This document shows, one piece after another, positions 41,119 through 49,455 of a stretch of DNA of 64,000 nt. Position 1 is the first letter of the stretch, and each line of letters begins with the position of its first letter. The notes beneath the pieces are model-generated. The model saw only the letters and a list, made by a program, of their open reading frames with translations, was not told where the DNA came from and ran no database searches. Both the position numbers and the translations under genes were made by a program. The stretch is from Hymenobacter edaphi (GTDB taxonomy: Bacteria; Bacteroidota; Bacteroidia; Cytophagales; Hymenobacteraceae): NCBI RefSeq assembly GCF_003258365.1, contig NZ_QHKM01000004.1, forward strand, positions 310,001-374,000, written 5' to 3'.

Positions 41119-43005
41119 TTACTTCACCTGCGTGCCCAGCCAGGCCGTGCGGAAGGCCAGCTGCTCGGCCGTGGGCTGCTGCCCGGCTTTTTCCAGCGTC
41201 AGCACTTCCAGCACCGATGAGGCCGTAAGCGGCACCTGCACGGTGCGCACCTGCCCGCGCGAGCGGATTTCCAGCGCCGCCGTGTCGCCCACCTTGTGCT
41301 TTTTCAGCGCCTTGGCCAGATCGGCTTCCTTTTTCAGCTCCTTGCCGTCGAAGCGCAGAATTTCGTCGTCGCGGTCGAGGCCGGCCTGGTAGAGCGGGGT
41401 GCCCGTCTGGGTGTTGAAGGTGATGACGAAGCGGCCGTTATTGAAGCCAAGCTGCCCGGGCAGGCCGAGGCTGGCCTCCGTGGGCCGCACCGGGCGCACC
41501 AGCAGGCCGGCCGGCGCCAGCAGCTTGGCGTAGTCGTGGGGCGCGGCGGCCGAGTAAATGTGCTGGCGAAAAAACTGCCCGGCAAAGGCCGTGTCGCCGC
41601 TCACCTGGCCGAGCAGGCGCTGCAGATCGGGCACGGTGTAGGGCCGACCCGGGGCGTAGTTCTGCTGCGGCTGGCCGTGCTGCTGCCACACCAGGCGCAT
41701 GTACTGGTCGAGGGTGGTGCGGTAGCGCTGGCGCAGGGTCAGGTCCAGGGCCAGGGCGTTGGCCCCGCCCAGGGGGTAGTACGACTGGTAGGTGTTGGCC
41801 CGGTTCGAGGGGTCGATGGACTTGGCCGCGTCCACGAACGGCGCCTGCTGGCTCATGTAGATGGCCCCGTAGCGCCTGGCCCCGGGCGCCTCCATGGCGT
41901 TGACCAGGCCCGTCAGCGCCTCCTCGCAGTACTGCTGGTCGGTGGCGTAGGCGCCGGAGCGGCGCATTACCAGCTCGCCGTAGTACTGCGTGAAGCCCTC
42001 CGCAAACCAGAGCATGTCGCTCATGTTGGCCCGCTCGAAGTCGAAGGGCTCCAGGTCGCGCGGGCGCAGGCGCTCCACGTTCCAGCTGTGGAAAAACTCG
42101 TGCGACACGGTGCCCAGGTTGTCGAGGGCCGAGGGGCCGCTGATGGGGCGCGGGCTGGTGACGGAGGTGGAGTTGCGGTGCTCCATCCCGTCGCCGCTGG
42201 CCTGGGGCAGGTAGTTGGCCACGAAGGTGTAGCGGCCGAAGTCGTAGCTGGGCAGCTCGCCGAACACCGCCCGGGCCTCCGTCACCACTTTCTTGGTCAG
42301 CTCGGCGTAGCGGTCCAGGTCGGCTTCCGAGCCCCGGTGCAGCACCTGCAGCTCGATCTGCTGGCCGGCTTCCTGCCAGCTGCGCACCTGCTGGGCCCCC
42401 AGCGAGGTGGGCGAATCCATGAAATACTGCAGGTGCGGTGCCTCGTACTGGCCCGGCACCGCCGCCCCGTTGAGCTGCACCGGCAGCAGCTGGGTGGCCA
42501 CTTTCCACTCGGCCGGCAGCTGCTCAAACGTTACCCGAATGGGCCGCTGCTCCAGCCCGCGGGCGTAGGCGAAGGTGGCCGGGATGTTCAGGTGGGCGTG
42601 CTGCGCGTCGATGCCGGCGTAGGTGCCGTCGGTCCGGTCGCCGTAGAGCGTGTAGCTCAGGCGCACGGTGCCGTCGGGGCCGGGCGTCACGTCCCAGCCG
42701 TAGGGGTCGGGGTGGGTGAGGGGCAGCGGGCGGCCCTGGGCATCGGTGGCCTTCACGTCGTACACGTTCTTGGCAAATTCGTGCAGGGCGTAGCGGCCGG
42801 GCGAGGAGCGGGCCATGCGCACGTGCAGCGGCTGGCCCGCGGGCACCTGGCGGAACTCGGCCACCACCTGCGCCTCGTGGTGCACGGCGTTGGGGAACGT
42901 GATGCGGTACTGGACGGGCGCGGCAGTCTGCTGGGCCGAAACGGTCAGCGGCGCGGCCAGCAGGCCCAGGCCCAGCAGCAGCCGGGCGGCGGAAGAAGAA
43001 GGCAT
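41119..43005 (-). CDS. Exported M61 family metallopeptidase with PDZ domain
   Basis: 628 residues with a signal peptide (LLLGLGLLAAPLTVSAQ). The zinc site HEFFHSWNVERLRP near residue 302 with downstream Glu in FAEGFTQYYGELV is that of M61 glycyl aminopeptidases. PLGGANALALDLTLRQRY follows. The C-terminal 130 residues form a PDZ domain (GTPLYQAGLDRDDEILRFDGKELKKEADL). Probably periplasmic peptide degradation. ATG 43005 starts the signal peptide. Confidence 0.92.
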   Translation of the reverse strand: MPSSSAARLLLGLGLLAAPLTVSAQQTAAPVQYRITFPNAVHHEAQVVAEFRQVPAGQPLHVRMARSSPGRYALHEFAKNVYDVKATDAQGRPLPLTHPDPYGWDVTPGPDGTVRLSYTLYGDRTDGTYAGIDAQHAHLNIPATFAYARGLEQRPIRVTFEQLPAEWKVATQLLPVQLNGAAVPGQYEAPHLQYFMDSPTSLGAQQVRSWQEAGQQIELQVLHRGSEADLDRYAELTKKVVTEARAVFGELPSYDFGRYTFVANYLPQASGDGMEHRNSTSVTSPRPISGPSALDNLGTVSHEFFHSWNVERLRPRDLEPFDFERANMSDMLWFAEGFTQYYGELVMRRSGAYATDQQYCEEALTGLVNAMEAPGARRYGAIYMSQQAPFVDAAKSIDPSNRANTYQSYYPLGGANALALDLTLRQRYRTTLDQYMRLVWQQHGQPQQNYAPGRPYTVPDLQRLLGQVSGDTAFAGQFFRQHIYSAAAPHDYAKLLAPAGLLVRPVRPTEASLGLPGQLGFNNGRFVITFNTQTGTPLYQAGLDRDDEILRFDGKELKKEADLAKALKKHKVGDTAALEIRSRGQVRTVQVPLTASSVLEVLTLEKAGQQPTAEQLAFRTAWLGTQVK

Positions 43006-43345
43006 ACGGGAAAAATCAGCGGGGAAAGGGCCCGAAAGTACGCGCCCGCCAGCAGACACCGAAACCGGCCGGGTCGTTGCAGTCCGGCGTGGTCCCTACG
43101 CCGCCAAAGTCGTAGGACCACTATTGTTGCCGGGCCACGTTGCCCGGCACATCCGGCCGGGCGTTGCCTTATCGTCGAACCACGGGCCGGGAGGGCGACG
43201 TAGCCGGCCGCCGCGCTGGTGGTTCGACCACAGGCGTAGCGCCGCCGGATTGCCCGCCGCTGCCGGGTGCCCGGTGCCAAACGGGCCGTTCAACGATAGT
43301 CATGCGGGCCGTTCAACGATAGTCGTAGTACCGCTTTGAGCGGTA
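43006..43345. other. Intergenic region with repeats, no gene
   Basis: About 340 bases. Contains an inverted GTCGAACCACG/GTGGTTCGAC pair (43174-43230 region), two direct copies of GGGCCGTTCAACGATAGTC (43283-43301 and 43306-43324) and a perfect 13-bp hairpin (43322-43334 and 43340-43352) that overlaps the stop codon of the methyltransferase gene. TACTTTCG at 43032-43039 on the minus strand is a near -7 match for the M61 gene. Confidence 0.6.
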
Positions 43346-43996
43346 CTACGACCGCGCCCACACCCCGGCCTGCACCAGCCCATCGGCCCAGTGCTGCTCC
43401 CACACCGGCCGTAGCCCCAGCTGCCCGAGGGCGCCGGCTATGTCCGGCAGCTGCCGGCCGCGCACGCCCGAGGTCAGCCCGAAAAAGCGGTACATCAGCC
43501 ACTGCAGCCCGCGCTGCCAGCCGCGCCGGGGCGGGGCAAAATCGGCCACCAGCCAGCGGGTACCGCCGTGCGCGTGGCAGTGCAGGCGGGCCAGCAGGGC
43601 GGCCAGCTCGGCCGGCGGAAACAGGTCGAAGAGGAAAAACGCGACGATGACGTCGAACTGCTCGGCGGGCAGCAGGGCCGCTTCGGTGCCGTGGCGGAAG
43701 CTCACCTGCCCCGCCGCTTCGGGCCGGCGCTGCAGCAGTTCTGCTGCCTGCCGCAGCATCCGGGCCGAGGCTTCCAGGTACAGCACCTGCGCGTCGGGGC
43801 GGGCGGCCAGCAGCTCGGGCAGCACCCGCCCCGTGCCGCCGCCGATGAAGAGCACCCGCGGCGCGGCCCCAGCCGCGGGCAGGCCCGCCTGCAGGGCCGC
43901 GCGCTGGGCCCGCAGCAGCGTGGGCCCGAACACCAGCCGGGCCAGCGGGTCGTAGAAAGCAGCGACGGAATCGAAATCGGGAACGGACGTAGGCAT
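43346..43996 (-). CDS. Class I SAM-dependent methyltransferase
   Basis: 216 residues. Motif I reads VLFIGGGTGRVLPEL near residue 48; LYLEASARMLRQA gives the acidic residue after strand 2; FDVIVAFFLFDLFPP is motif II/post-II. The N-terminal FDSVAAFYDPLARLVFG is common in lipid or quinone-type methyltransferases, but the substrate is unknown. ATG 43996 chosen over 44005. The stop codon lies in a hairpin. Confidence 0.88.
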   Translation of the reverse strand: MPTSVPDFDSVAAFYDPLARLVFGPTLLRAQRAALQAGLPAAGAAPRVLFIGGGTGRVLPELLAARPDAQVLYLEASARMLRQAAELLQRRPEAAGQVSFRHGTEAALLPAEQFDVIVAFFLFDLFPPAELAALLARLHCHAHGGTRWLVADFAPPRRGWQRGLQWLMYRFFGLTSGVRGRQLPDIAGALGQLGLRPVWEQHWADGLVQAGVWARS

Positions 43997-44098
43997 GGGG
44001 CGCAAAGCTGCCCGAACATACGCGGCCCGGGGCGCCGGAGTATCTTTCCGGGGCGGCTTTGCGTTGTTTCAGCTACCCGTCACCGCTTTTCGCTGCGC

Positions 44099-44815
44099 AT
44101 GACCACCACGCTCCGCCGCCTGCTCGCCGGCCTCGCCCTGTTTGCCACCGAATTTGCCCTGATCCTGGCCGTGGGCACCGCCGGGGTGGTGCTGTTCCTG
44201 CTGCTGGGCCGGCAGGTGCTCGGCGACGGGCAGCTGAGCTTCGACGAAAGCGCCTTCACCTGGTCGCACGCGTTCCTGGGCGAGGCCAACCGCCGCTGGG
44301 TCGACTTTATCACCTTTCTGGCCTCGCGCAACTTCATCATCGTGGCCGCGCTGTCGGTTATCGGCTACTTCCTCGTCATCCGGCAGCACCGCTGGTACTC
44401 GCTGAAAGTGCCAGTGGTGGCCCTGGGCAGCATCACCCTGAACCTGCTGCTCAAGAACTTCTACCACCGCCCGCGCCCGCTGCTGCCGCTTACCTCGGCC
44501 TCGGGCCTGAGCTTTCCCAGTGGCCACGCCATGATTTCGGCCTCGTTCTACGGCCTGCTCATCTACCTCACCTGGCGCCACGTCGCCAACCGTTCCCTGC
44601 GCTGGCTGCTCACCCTGCTCATCACCGCGCTCATCCTGCTCATCGGCCTGACCCGCGTGTACCTGCGCGTGCACTACGCCTCCGACGTGCTGGCGGGCTT
44701 CGCGGCCGGCACGCTGTGGCTGCTGATTGCCATTCCGCTGCTCAACCGCCTGGAGCACGCCATCAAGCGCCGCGTGCGCACCGCCACCACCGACAGTGTG
44801 CTGCCCGTGGAGTAG
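44099..44815 (+). CDS. PAP2 superfamily phosphatase, copy 1
   Basis: 238 residues with about six helices. The three phosphatase motifs are complete: KNFYHRPRPL, SFPSGHAM and GLTRVYLRVHYASDVLAG with its catalytic histidine. Such enzymes remove phosphate from lipid phosphates or undecaprenyl pyrophosphate at the outer face of the inner membrane. A close relative lies at 45303, beyond the tRNA gene. TATCTTTC at 44041-44048 is a near -7 match. Confidence 0.9.
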   Translation: MTTTLRRLLAGLALFATEFALILAVGTAGVVLFLLLGRQVLGDGQLSFDESAFTWSHAFLGEANRRWVDFITFLASRNFIIVAALSVIGYFLVIRQHRWYSLKVPVVALGSITLNLLLKNFYHRPRPLLPLTSASGLSFPSGHAMISASFYGLLIYLTWRHVANRSLRWLLTLLITALILLIGLTRVYLRVHYASDVLAGFAAGTLWLLIAIPLLNRLEHAIKRRVRTATTDSVLPVE

Positions 44816-44907
44816 CCGAAATAGTGCAAGCGTGTTTTGTTAGTGAAAATTTTTTCGCTGATAGTCAGCGCAGAAGCGGCTTTGAATGAAAAATCTTTGC
44901 GCTGGTG

Positions 44908-44939
44908 CTTGACAACTGCCCGCAGTGCCTCTACTTTTG
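44908..44939 (+). promoter_or_regulatory. Promoter of tRNA-Leu
   Basis: CTTG (44908-44911) is followed after 20 bases by TACTTTTG (44932-44939), a full Bacteroidota promoter; the -33 box extends to TTGACA. Start expected near 44946, 43 bases before the mature tRNA. Confidence 0.72.
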
Positions 44940-44988
44940 TATCACAATTCGCCGCTGAGCTACCAACAACGGTGAATTTTTAAAAGCT

Positions 44989-45070
44989 GCGGTTGTGGCG
45001 AAATTGGTAGACGCGCTGTCTTCAGGCGGCAGTTCCGAAAGGTGTGAGAGTTCGAGTCTCTCCGACCGCA
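44989..45070 (+). tRNA. tRNA-Leu (anticodon CAG)
   Basis: Acceptor arms GCGGTTG and CGACCGC pair (one G-U). The D arm (GGCGAAATTGGTAGACGC), a 5-bp anticodon stem around loop TTCAGGC (anticodon CAG), a long variable arm typical of class II leucine tRNAs, and the T arm with TTCGAGTC are all present. The CCA end is not encoded. CAG reads CTG, the dominant leucine codon of these genes. Confidence 0.95.
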
Positions 45071-45075
45071 CAAGC

Positions 45076-45113
45076 CGAAAACCGGTTCCGAAAGGGCCGG
45101 TTTTCGCTTTTTT
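45076..45113 (+). terminator. Intrinsic terminator after tRNA-Leu
   Basis: 10-bp stem (45076-45085 and 45097-45106) followed by CTTTTTT. Confidence 0.85.
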
Positions 45114-45123
45114 ACGCGTTTTG

Positions 45124-45160
45124 CAGTGGTGCCACGACTCCGAAAGTCGTGGCACCACTG
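45124..45160. repeat. GTGGTGCCACG hairpin repeat, copy 1
   Basis: Perfect 16-bp stem (45124-45139 and 45145-45160) with loop CCGAA. Related copies are at 45221-45253 and 49366-49396. Confidence 0.8.
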
Positions 45161-45220
45161 CGTTTACCCCGCACCGTATGCGCAAGGCAGGCGTGGGAGG
45201 CCACTGGCAGCTTAAGCGTA

Positions 45221-45253
45221 ATGGCGCCATGACTCCGAAAGCCGTGGCGCCAT
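45221..45253. repeat. GTGGTGCCACG hairpin repeat, copy 2 (diverged)
   Basis: Imperfect stem of 14 positions with the same CCGAA loop; arms 45221-45234 and 45240-45253. It shares the xTGGxGCCAxGxCT word with copy 1. Confidence 0.65.
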
Positions 45254-45302
45254 GCGGCCCCTTGCATCGTCGGGCGGGTTTTGCCGTAAGTCAAAGCCGC
45301 CT

Positions 45303-45983
45303 ATGAACCGCCTTGCCCAATTTCTGCTCCGTCTTACCGGTCAGCTCACGGCCGAAGTGCTGGTATTGGGCGGTGCCTTCGTCGGTTCCTTTCTCGTCTT
45401 CCTGTACCTCACGCGCCTGGTATTCGTGGCCGGCCCCGAGCAATTCGATCAGGCCGCCTTCGACCTGATGGACCGGCTGCGCGCCGCCACGCCGGGCCTC
45501 ACGCAGTGGGCTCTGCGGGTTACGTTTTTCGGCTCGGCGCGCTGGTTTGTCGTGGCGGCCGTGGCACTGCCCGCCCTGCTGTGGTGGGGCCTGAAGCGGC
45601 GCCGCGAGGCCGTGGAAATCTTCGCGGCCATTGCCGGCTCGGCCCTGCTCAACCAGCTGCTGAAGCACTTCTTCGGGCGCGTCCGCCCCCTCACGGCCTT
45701 GATCTATCAGCCCGGGCTGAGCTTTCCCAGCGGCCACTCCATGATTGGACTGGCCCTGTACGGCATGCTGGCCTGGCAGCTCTGGCGCCACGGCCGGCAC
45801 CCGTTCTGGGCCGTGCTGCTGGTCATTTGGGCGCTGTTTATCGGCCTCACGCGCATCTACCTCCACGTGCACTACGCCACCGACGTGCTGGCCGGCTTCG
45901 CGGCGGGCGTGGCTTGGGTGGTGCTGGTGCAGGCCGCCGTGCGCCGCCGCCTGCGCCGCATGGGGCAAGACGTCAGAAGCTAG
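45303..45983 (+). CDS. PAP2 superfamily phosphatase, copy 2
   Basis: 226 residues, about six helices, with motifs KHFFGRVRPL, SFPSGHSM and GLTRIYLHVHYATDVLAG. It is clearly related to copy 1 at 44099 (same length, same motif spacing), so the pair arose by duplication and now flanks tRNA-Leu. The ATG at 45303 is used. A heptamer repeat follows its stop codon. Confidence 0.9.
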   Translation: MNRLAQFLLRLTGQLTAEVLVLGGAFVGSFLVFLYLTRLVFVAGPEQFDQAAFDLMDRLRAATPGLTQWALRVTFFGSARWFVVAAVALPALLWWGLKRRREAVEIFAAIAGSALLNQLLKHFFGRVRPLTALIYQPGLSFPSGHSMIGLALYGMLAWQLWRHGRHPFWAVLLVIWALFIGLTRIYLHVHYATDVLAGFAAGVAWVVLVQAAVRRRLRRMGQDVRS

Positions 45984-46046
45984 AAGCTGGGAGCAAGGAG
46001 CTAGAATGTTGTGCGAATCCGTAACCCGGGAACCACGAAGCCATAC

Positions 46047-46102
46047 GCTCCTAGCTCCTAGCTCCTAGCTCCTAGCTCCTAGCTCCTAGCTCCTAGCTCC
46101 TA
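46047..46102. repeat. Heptamer tandem repeat (GCTCCTA)8
   Basis: Eight perfect copies of the 7-mer GCTCCTA; the last one overlaps the TAG stop codon (46100-46102) of the GAF gene on the minus strand. Degenerate inverse copies (AGAAGCTAGAAGCTGGGAGC) lie at 45974-46005, so the spacer can fold back. Confidence 0.9.
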
Positions 46103-48439
46103 GTCCAGCTTCACCTTCACCCGAATGGCCTGCAGGCCCTTCACGCCCTGCAATTCCTCCAGTTCCAGCTCTTCCTGGCCGGGTTCGAGCAGGCCACGGT
46201 CCTGCAGGTAGTCCACGTATTCGCGGTACTCGGCGGCTTCGCGGGCCTGGGCGTACACCAGTGCAATGTGGCCGGGCTGAGTGAGCCGCTCGCCGGTGCC
46301 GGCCACGGTGGCCTTGTCCACGCGCTTCTTGATGATTTCGTAGCGGATGTTGTAGGCCCCGTCCACGTCGAACTGCCGCTCGTCCATGCGGAAGCGGATG
46401 CTCAGGGCCTGCGAGTGGATAAGCACCAGCTGGGTGGTATCCAGCGGGACGGGCAGCGTGGCCTTGAGGCGGTGGGTGAGGCGGGTGATTTCGCAGCTCA
46501 CCAGCAGTTGCCACAGGCGCAGGTTCTTCAGGAAGATGAGGTCGAAGGTTTTGTCGTGCACCAGCGAGGCGCCCACGTAGATGTTGTACTCCACGCCGTC
46601 GGTTTTGAAGCGCTGGAAGTAGTGCGGAAACATCTGCTGGGCACGGCGGTCCTCTTCGTCGAGGTAGTCGCTCACCGCGTCGTTGATTTGGGTGATGCTC
46701 TGCTCAAAGGCCTTGCGGCGCTTGTACAGAATGCCCAGCTCGGGGTCGATGTTCGACCAATATTCGCTGATGACCGGCCGCAGCTCGGGCGTGTGCTGGG
46801 CCAGGTACTCAAACAGCGGCTCGACCTCGCTCTTGATGGACTCCAGAATGCTCACCTCGTCGCCCGACAAAATGCCCTGGCGCAGCCGCTTCAGGTTCTT
46901 GGTCACGTAGAATTTCAGCTCGTCCAGGATAGGCAGGGCCTGAAACTCGGTGGCTTTCTTGAGCACGCGGTTGGCCAGCGTGAGGTGCTCGATCAGGTCG
47001 CCCTGAATGGCCTCGTTGCGGGCTGTGCTGCTGCCACGCACGTCCGACGAGCCGTAGAGCGGGTACACGTCCTGGAACACGATGGGCTCCATTTCGGCGT
47101 TTTTGTTGCCGTCCTCGAGCTTTTCGAGCAGGTTCAGGGCCGCGTCGGTGAAGCGCCACTCCATGCTGGGGTGGATGGCGGTGAACTTCTCCTTGACGAT
47201 GGCCTGCACGCGGGTCTGGATTTCCTCGGCGTTGCGCTTCACCGCCACCGCGAAGAGCGGCAGAAAGGCCGTCACTTTGTCCAGCGCAAACTCGTCCAGG
47301 TCGCCGGGGTTGGGCGAACCCAGCTCCAGCAGGCCCACCGCGTCGTCGCCGTAGGGCAGCAGCGCCAGGATGGCCGAGCGGATGCCGATGCTGGTGAGCT
47401 GCTCGCGCAGATCCTCCGGAATGTCGGCCGTGGCCACGTCTTCGAGCACCAGCGGGCGGCGCTCCTGCGTCACCTGGGCGTAGATGCGCCGGAAGCCGGA
47501 GTTGGCGTCCTGGCGCTGCAGCTGCTTCATCAGGAACGAGTGGTTGATCTTGCGCCCGAAGTCCACGAAGGCCTTTTTCTTCTCGTCGTAGGCCGCAATA
47601 CCGAGCTGCAGGAAGGGCCGCCCGAAGAGCACGCGCAGCTTTTCCTGAATCTGCTCCAGTCGGTCGGAGGCCTGCAGCACGTCGCGCTCCAGCAGGTCGT
47701 ACTTCAGCTCCGAGAGAATTTCCTGATTGGTGACGTCGCTCAGGTTCAGGATGTTGAAGCCTTCGAGGGCGAAGTTTTCGGGCGGCAGCAGCTGGCGCCA
47801 CAGGGCCACGTCGTAGGGGTTGCGGCGCAGCTGCTCCAGGTCCTCGGGGCTCAGCTCGGGCTTGTCGCCCACCACTTTCACGTCCAGAAACGCGGAGTTG
47901 AAGGCCACGCTGTAGTGGCGGTAGAGGCCAATGCTGTAGTCGGGCACGGTGAAGATGATGCTGCCGTAGTGGTCGGGCAAATCCTCGCCGTAGAGCTTTT
48001 CCAGAATCTGGGCGTAGACCATGTGCACCATGTGGCGCTCCATGGTAGCCGCGTCGATGTTGAGCGGCTGCTTCACGCGCTTGTCGGGGGCCAGCAGCAC
48101 CTCCGCGAAGCGCGGCGTGTGGTAGAAGCTGAAGCGCTGAAAGGGCGGAATGGCGCCGCTGATGTCTTTGTCGAAGGAGGCGGGCGGAAACACGGCCACC
48201 ATCAGGGCCTGCACCAGGGGCTGGTGGGCGTTGAGCACGGCCGGGTCGGTGAGGGGGCCGCGCAGCTCGGGGGCCAGCTCCACCTCGCGCAGAATGCCGC
48301 GGGCCAGCAAGGACACGCCGGGGTTGGGGTCGTCGGTGCGGGCCTGCCACCACGCAATGATGGGCTCCAGGCTCAGCGTGGTCTGGAAGAAAAAGGCAGA
48401 AGCGGCGGGCGCCGGAACAACGTCGGAGGGGCGGGGCAT
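46100..48439 (-). CDS. Large GAF domain-containing protein
   Basis: 779 residues, cytoplasmic. A GAF-like domain can be placed around residues 275-415 (LQLGIAAYDEKKKAFVDFG... RRPLVLEDVATADIPEDLREQLTSIGIRSAILALLPYGDDAVGLLELGSPNPGDL). The rest is helical, including a C-terminal half of unknown fold. Similar large GAF proteins are found in the Cytophagales without an output domain. The ligand is unknown. The stop codon lies within the heptamer repeat. Confidence 0.82.
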   Translation of the reverse strand: MPRPSDVVPAPAASAFFFQTTLSLEPIIAWWQARTDDPNPGVSLLARGILREVELAPELRGPLTDPAVLNAHQPLVQALMVAVFPPASFDKDISGAIPPFQRFSFYHTPRFAEVLLAPDKRVKQPLNIDAATMERHMVHMVYAQILEKLYGEDLPDHYGSIIFTVPDYSIGLYRHYSVAFNSAFLDVKVVGDKPELSPEDLEQLRRNPYDVALWRQLLPPENFALEGFNILNLSDVTNQEILSELKYDLLERDVLQASDRLEQIQEKLRVLFGRPFLQLGIAAYDEKKKAFVDFGRKINHSFLMKQLQRQDANSGFRRIYAQVTQERRPLVLEDVATADIPEDLREQLTSIGIRSAILALLPYGDDAVGLLELGSPNPGDLDEFALDKVTAFLPLFAVAVKRNAEEIQTRVQAIVKEKFTAIHPSMEWRFTDAALNLLEKLEDGNKNAEMEPIVFQDVYPLYGSSDVRGSSTARNEAIQGDLIEHLTLANRVLKKATEFQALPILDELKFYVTKNLKRLRQGILSGDEVSILESIKSEVEPLFEYLAQHTPELRPVISEYWSNIDPELGILYKRRKAFEQSITQINDAVSDYLDEEDRRAQQMFPHYFQRFKTDGVEYNIYVGASLVHDKTFDLIFLKNLRLWQLLVSCEITRLTHRLKATLPVPLDTTQLVLIHSQALSIRFRMDERQFDVDGAYNIRYEIIKKRVDKATVAGTGERLTQPGHIALVYAQAREAAEYREYVDYLQDRGLLEPGQEELELEELQGVKGLQAIRVKVKLD

Positions 48440-48604
48440 ACGGAAAGGAAAGCGGCCGGGGCAGCATCGGCGCGGCTACCGCCATATACGCAGCCGCCCG
48501 CCCGGCGGACGTGGCCCGCGGCGGCACCGGCAGCGGCATAACGCCGGCTTAACCTCGGGAAGGCAGCGCCCGGCCCGCAATAGCCCGGGTAGGCCCGCTC
48601 CCGC

Positions 48605-49225
48605 TTAGCGGCGCAGGATGGTCACCCGCGGCTCGGCGCCGGGGGCTACGTGCGCATCGACGAGCGTGTCGCGCCGGGAGCCGTTGGCGAACGAGCTAAG
48701 GGTGAATTGCTTGTCTTCATTGCGGTAGCAGCTGCAGCAGCCATCGGCCTCGTACTGCCCGCGCAGCTGCACGCGCCCGATGTAGTAGCGCGCCAGCACC
48801 GGGCCGCGGCGCGCCGGCTCGCGCACGAGGATGGTGTAGCGGTACGACTTGGCGGCGGTGGAGTCGCCGAGCTTGCGGCCGTTGACGGTGGCAAACGGCT
48901 CGGCGTTGTCGAGCACGATGGGGTTGGTGAACACCGTAGTCCGCTCGCGCACGATGGTGGCCGTGTCGCCCTTGGCATACGTGACGGTGGCCGTGGAGCC
49001 GGTGCCGGTGCGGATGACGGAGTCGCGCGGGTACACGGAGCGCACCAGCAGCACCGTATCGATCTGGGCGGCGGTGAAGCTGCCGGGCTTGAAGTTAAAC
49101 AGCAGCGCGTCGGCGCGGTAGTTCTGGCAGTTGCAGGCCACCGAGCCGCAGCAGCCGGCAAACAAAGCGGCGCCCAGCAGCGAAAACAGCACGGACCGAA
49201 GCAGCACGGAGGAAAGGAATTTCAT
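48605..49225 (-). CDS. Putative lipoprotein
   Basis: 206 residues. Signal with lipobox LFAGC at about residue 25, followed by CGSVACNCQNYRAD. The body alternates strands (ATVTYAKGDTATIV, YRYTILVREPARRG, RVQLRGQYEADGCCSCY) and has five cysteines. No known family. ATG 49225 is chosen because it begins the signal; the longer frame upstream is an artefact of high GC. Confidence 0.75.
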   Translation of the reverse strand: MKFLSSVLLRSVLFSLLGAALFAGCCGSVACNCQNYRADALLFNFKPGSFTAAQIDTVLLVRSVYPRDSVIRTGTGSTATVTYAKGDTATIVRERTTVFTNPIVLDNAEPFATVNGRKLGDSTAAKSYRYTILVREPARRGPVLARYYIGRVQLRGQYEADGCCSCYRNEDKQFTLSSFANGSRRDTLVDAHVAPGAEPRVTILRR

Positions 49226-49365
49226 GAGGAAGACGCGGGTTGCCGCCCGCCCGGCGGGCCCGCCACGCGGCAGGCGACACCGAAGCGTAACGAACGGGCC
49301 GTAAAAATAGGGGTACTCCGGCCGCAAAGCCGTCGGCCCGCGGCCGGATCGGAGGCTTAAAAAAA

Positions 49366-49396
49366 GTGGTGCCACGGCTCCCAGCCGTGGCACCAC
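49366..49396. repeat. GTGGTGCCACG hairpin repeat, copy 3
   Basis: Perfect 14-bp stem (49366-49379 and 49383-49396) with a 3-nt loop, A-run before it. It lies between two minus-strand genes and may end transcription from the T9SS gene at 49456. Confidence 0.75.
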
Positions 49397-49455
49397 CCGC
49401 TTAATCATTCCCGAAACCCGCGGAATCCATCGAATCCGGCTGCATCCGAGGCCTT

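Noticed and set aside
39631-41220. 529-codon plus-strand frame opposite the MFS gene and the array
   Set aside because: Same reason: Gln/Gly/His-rich shadow sequence without domain content.
46268-48541. 757-codon plus-strand frame opposite the GAF gene
   Set aside because: Shadow of a high-GC gene; composition is Val/Gly/Leu/His without any recognisable motif.
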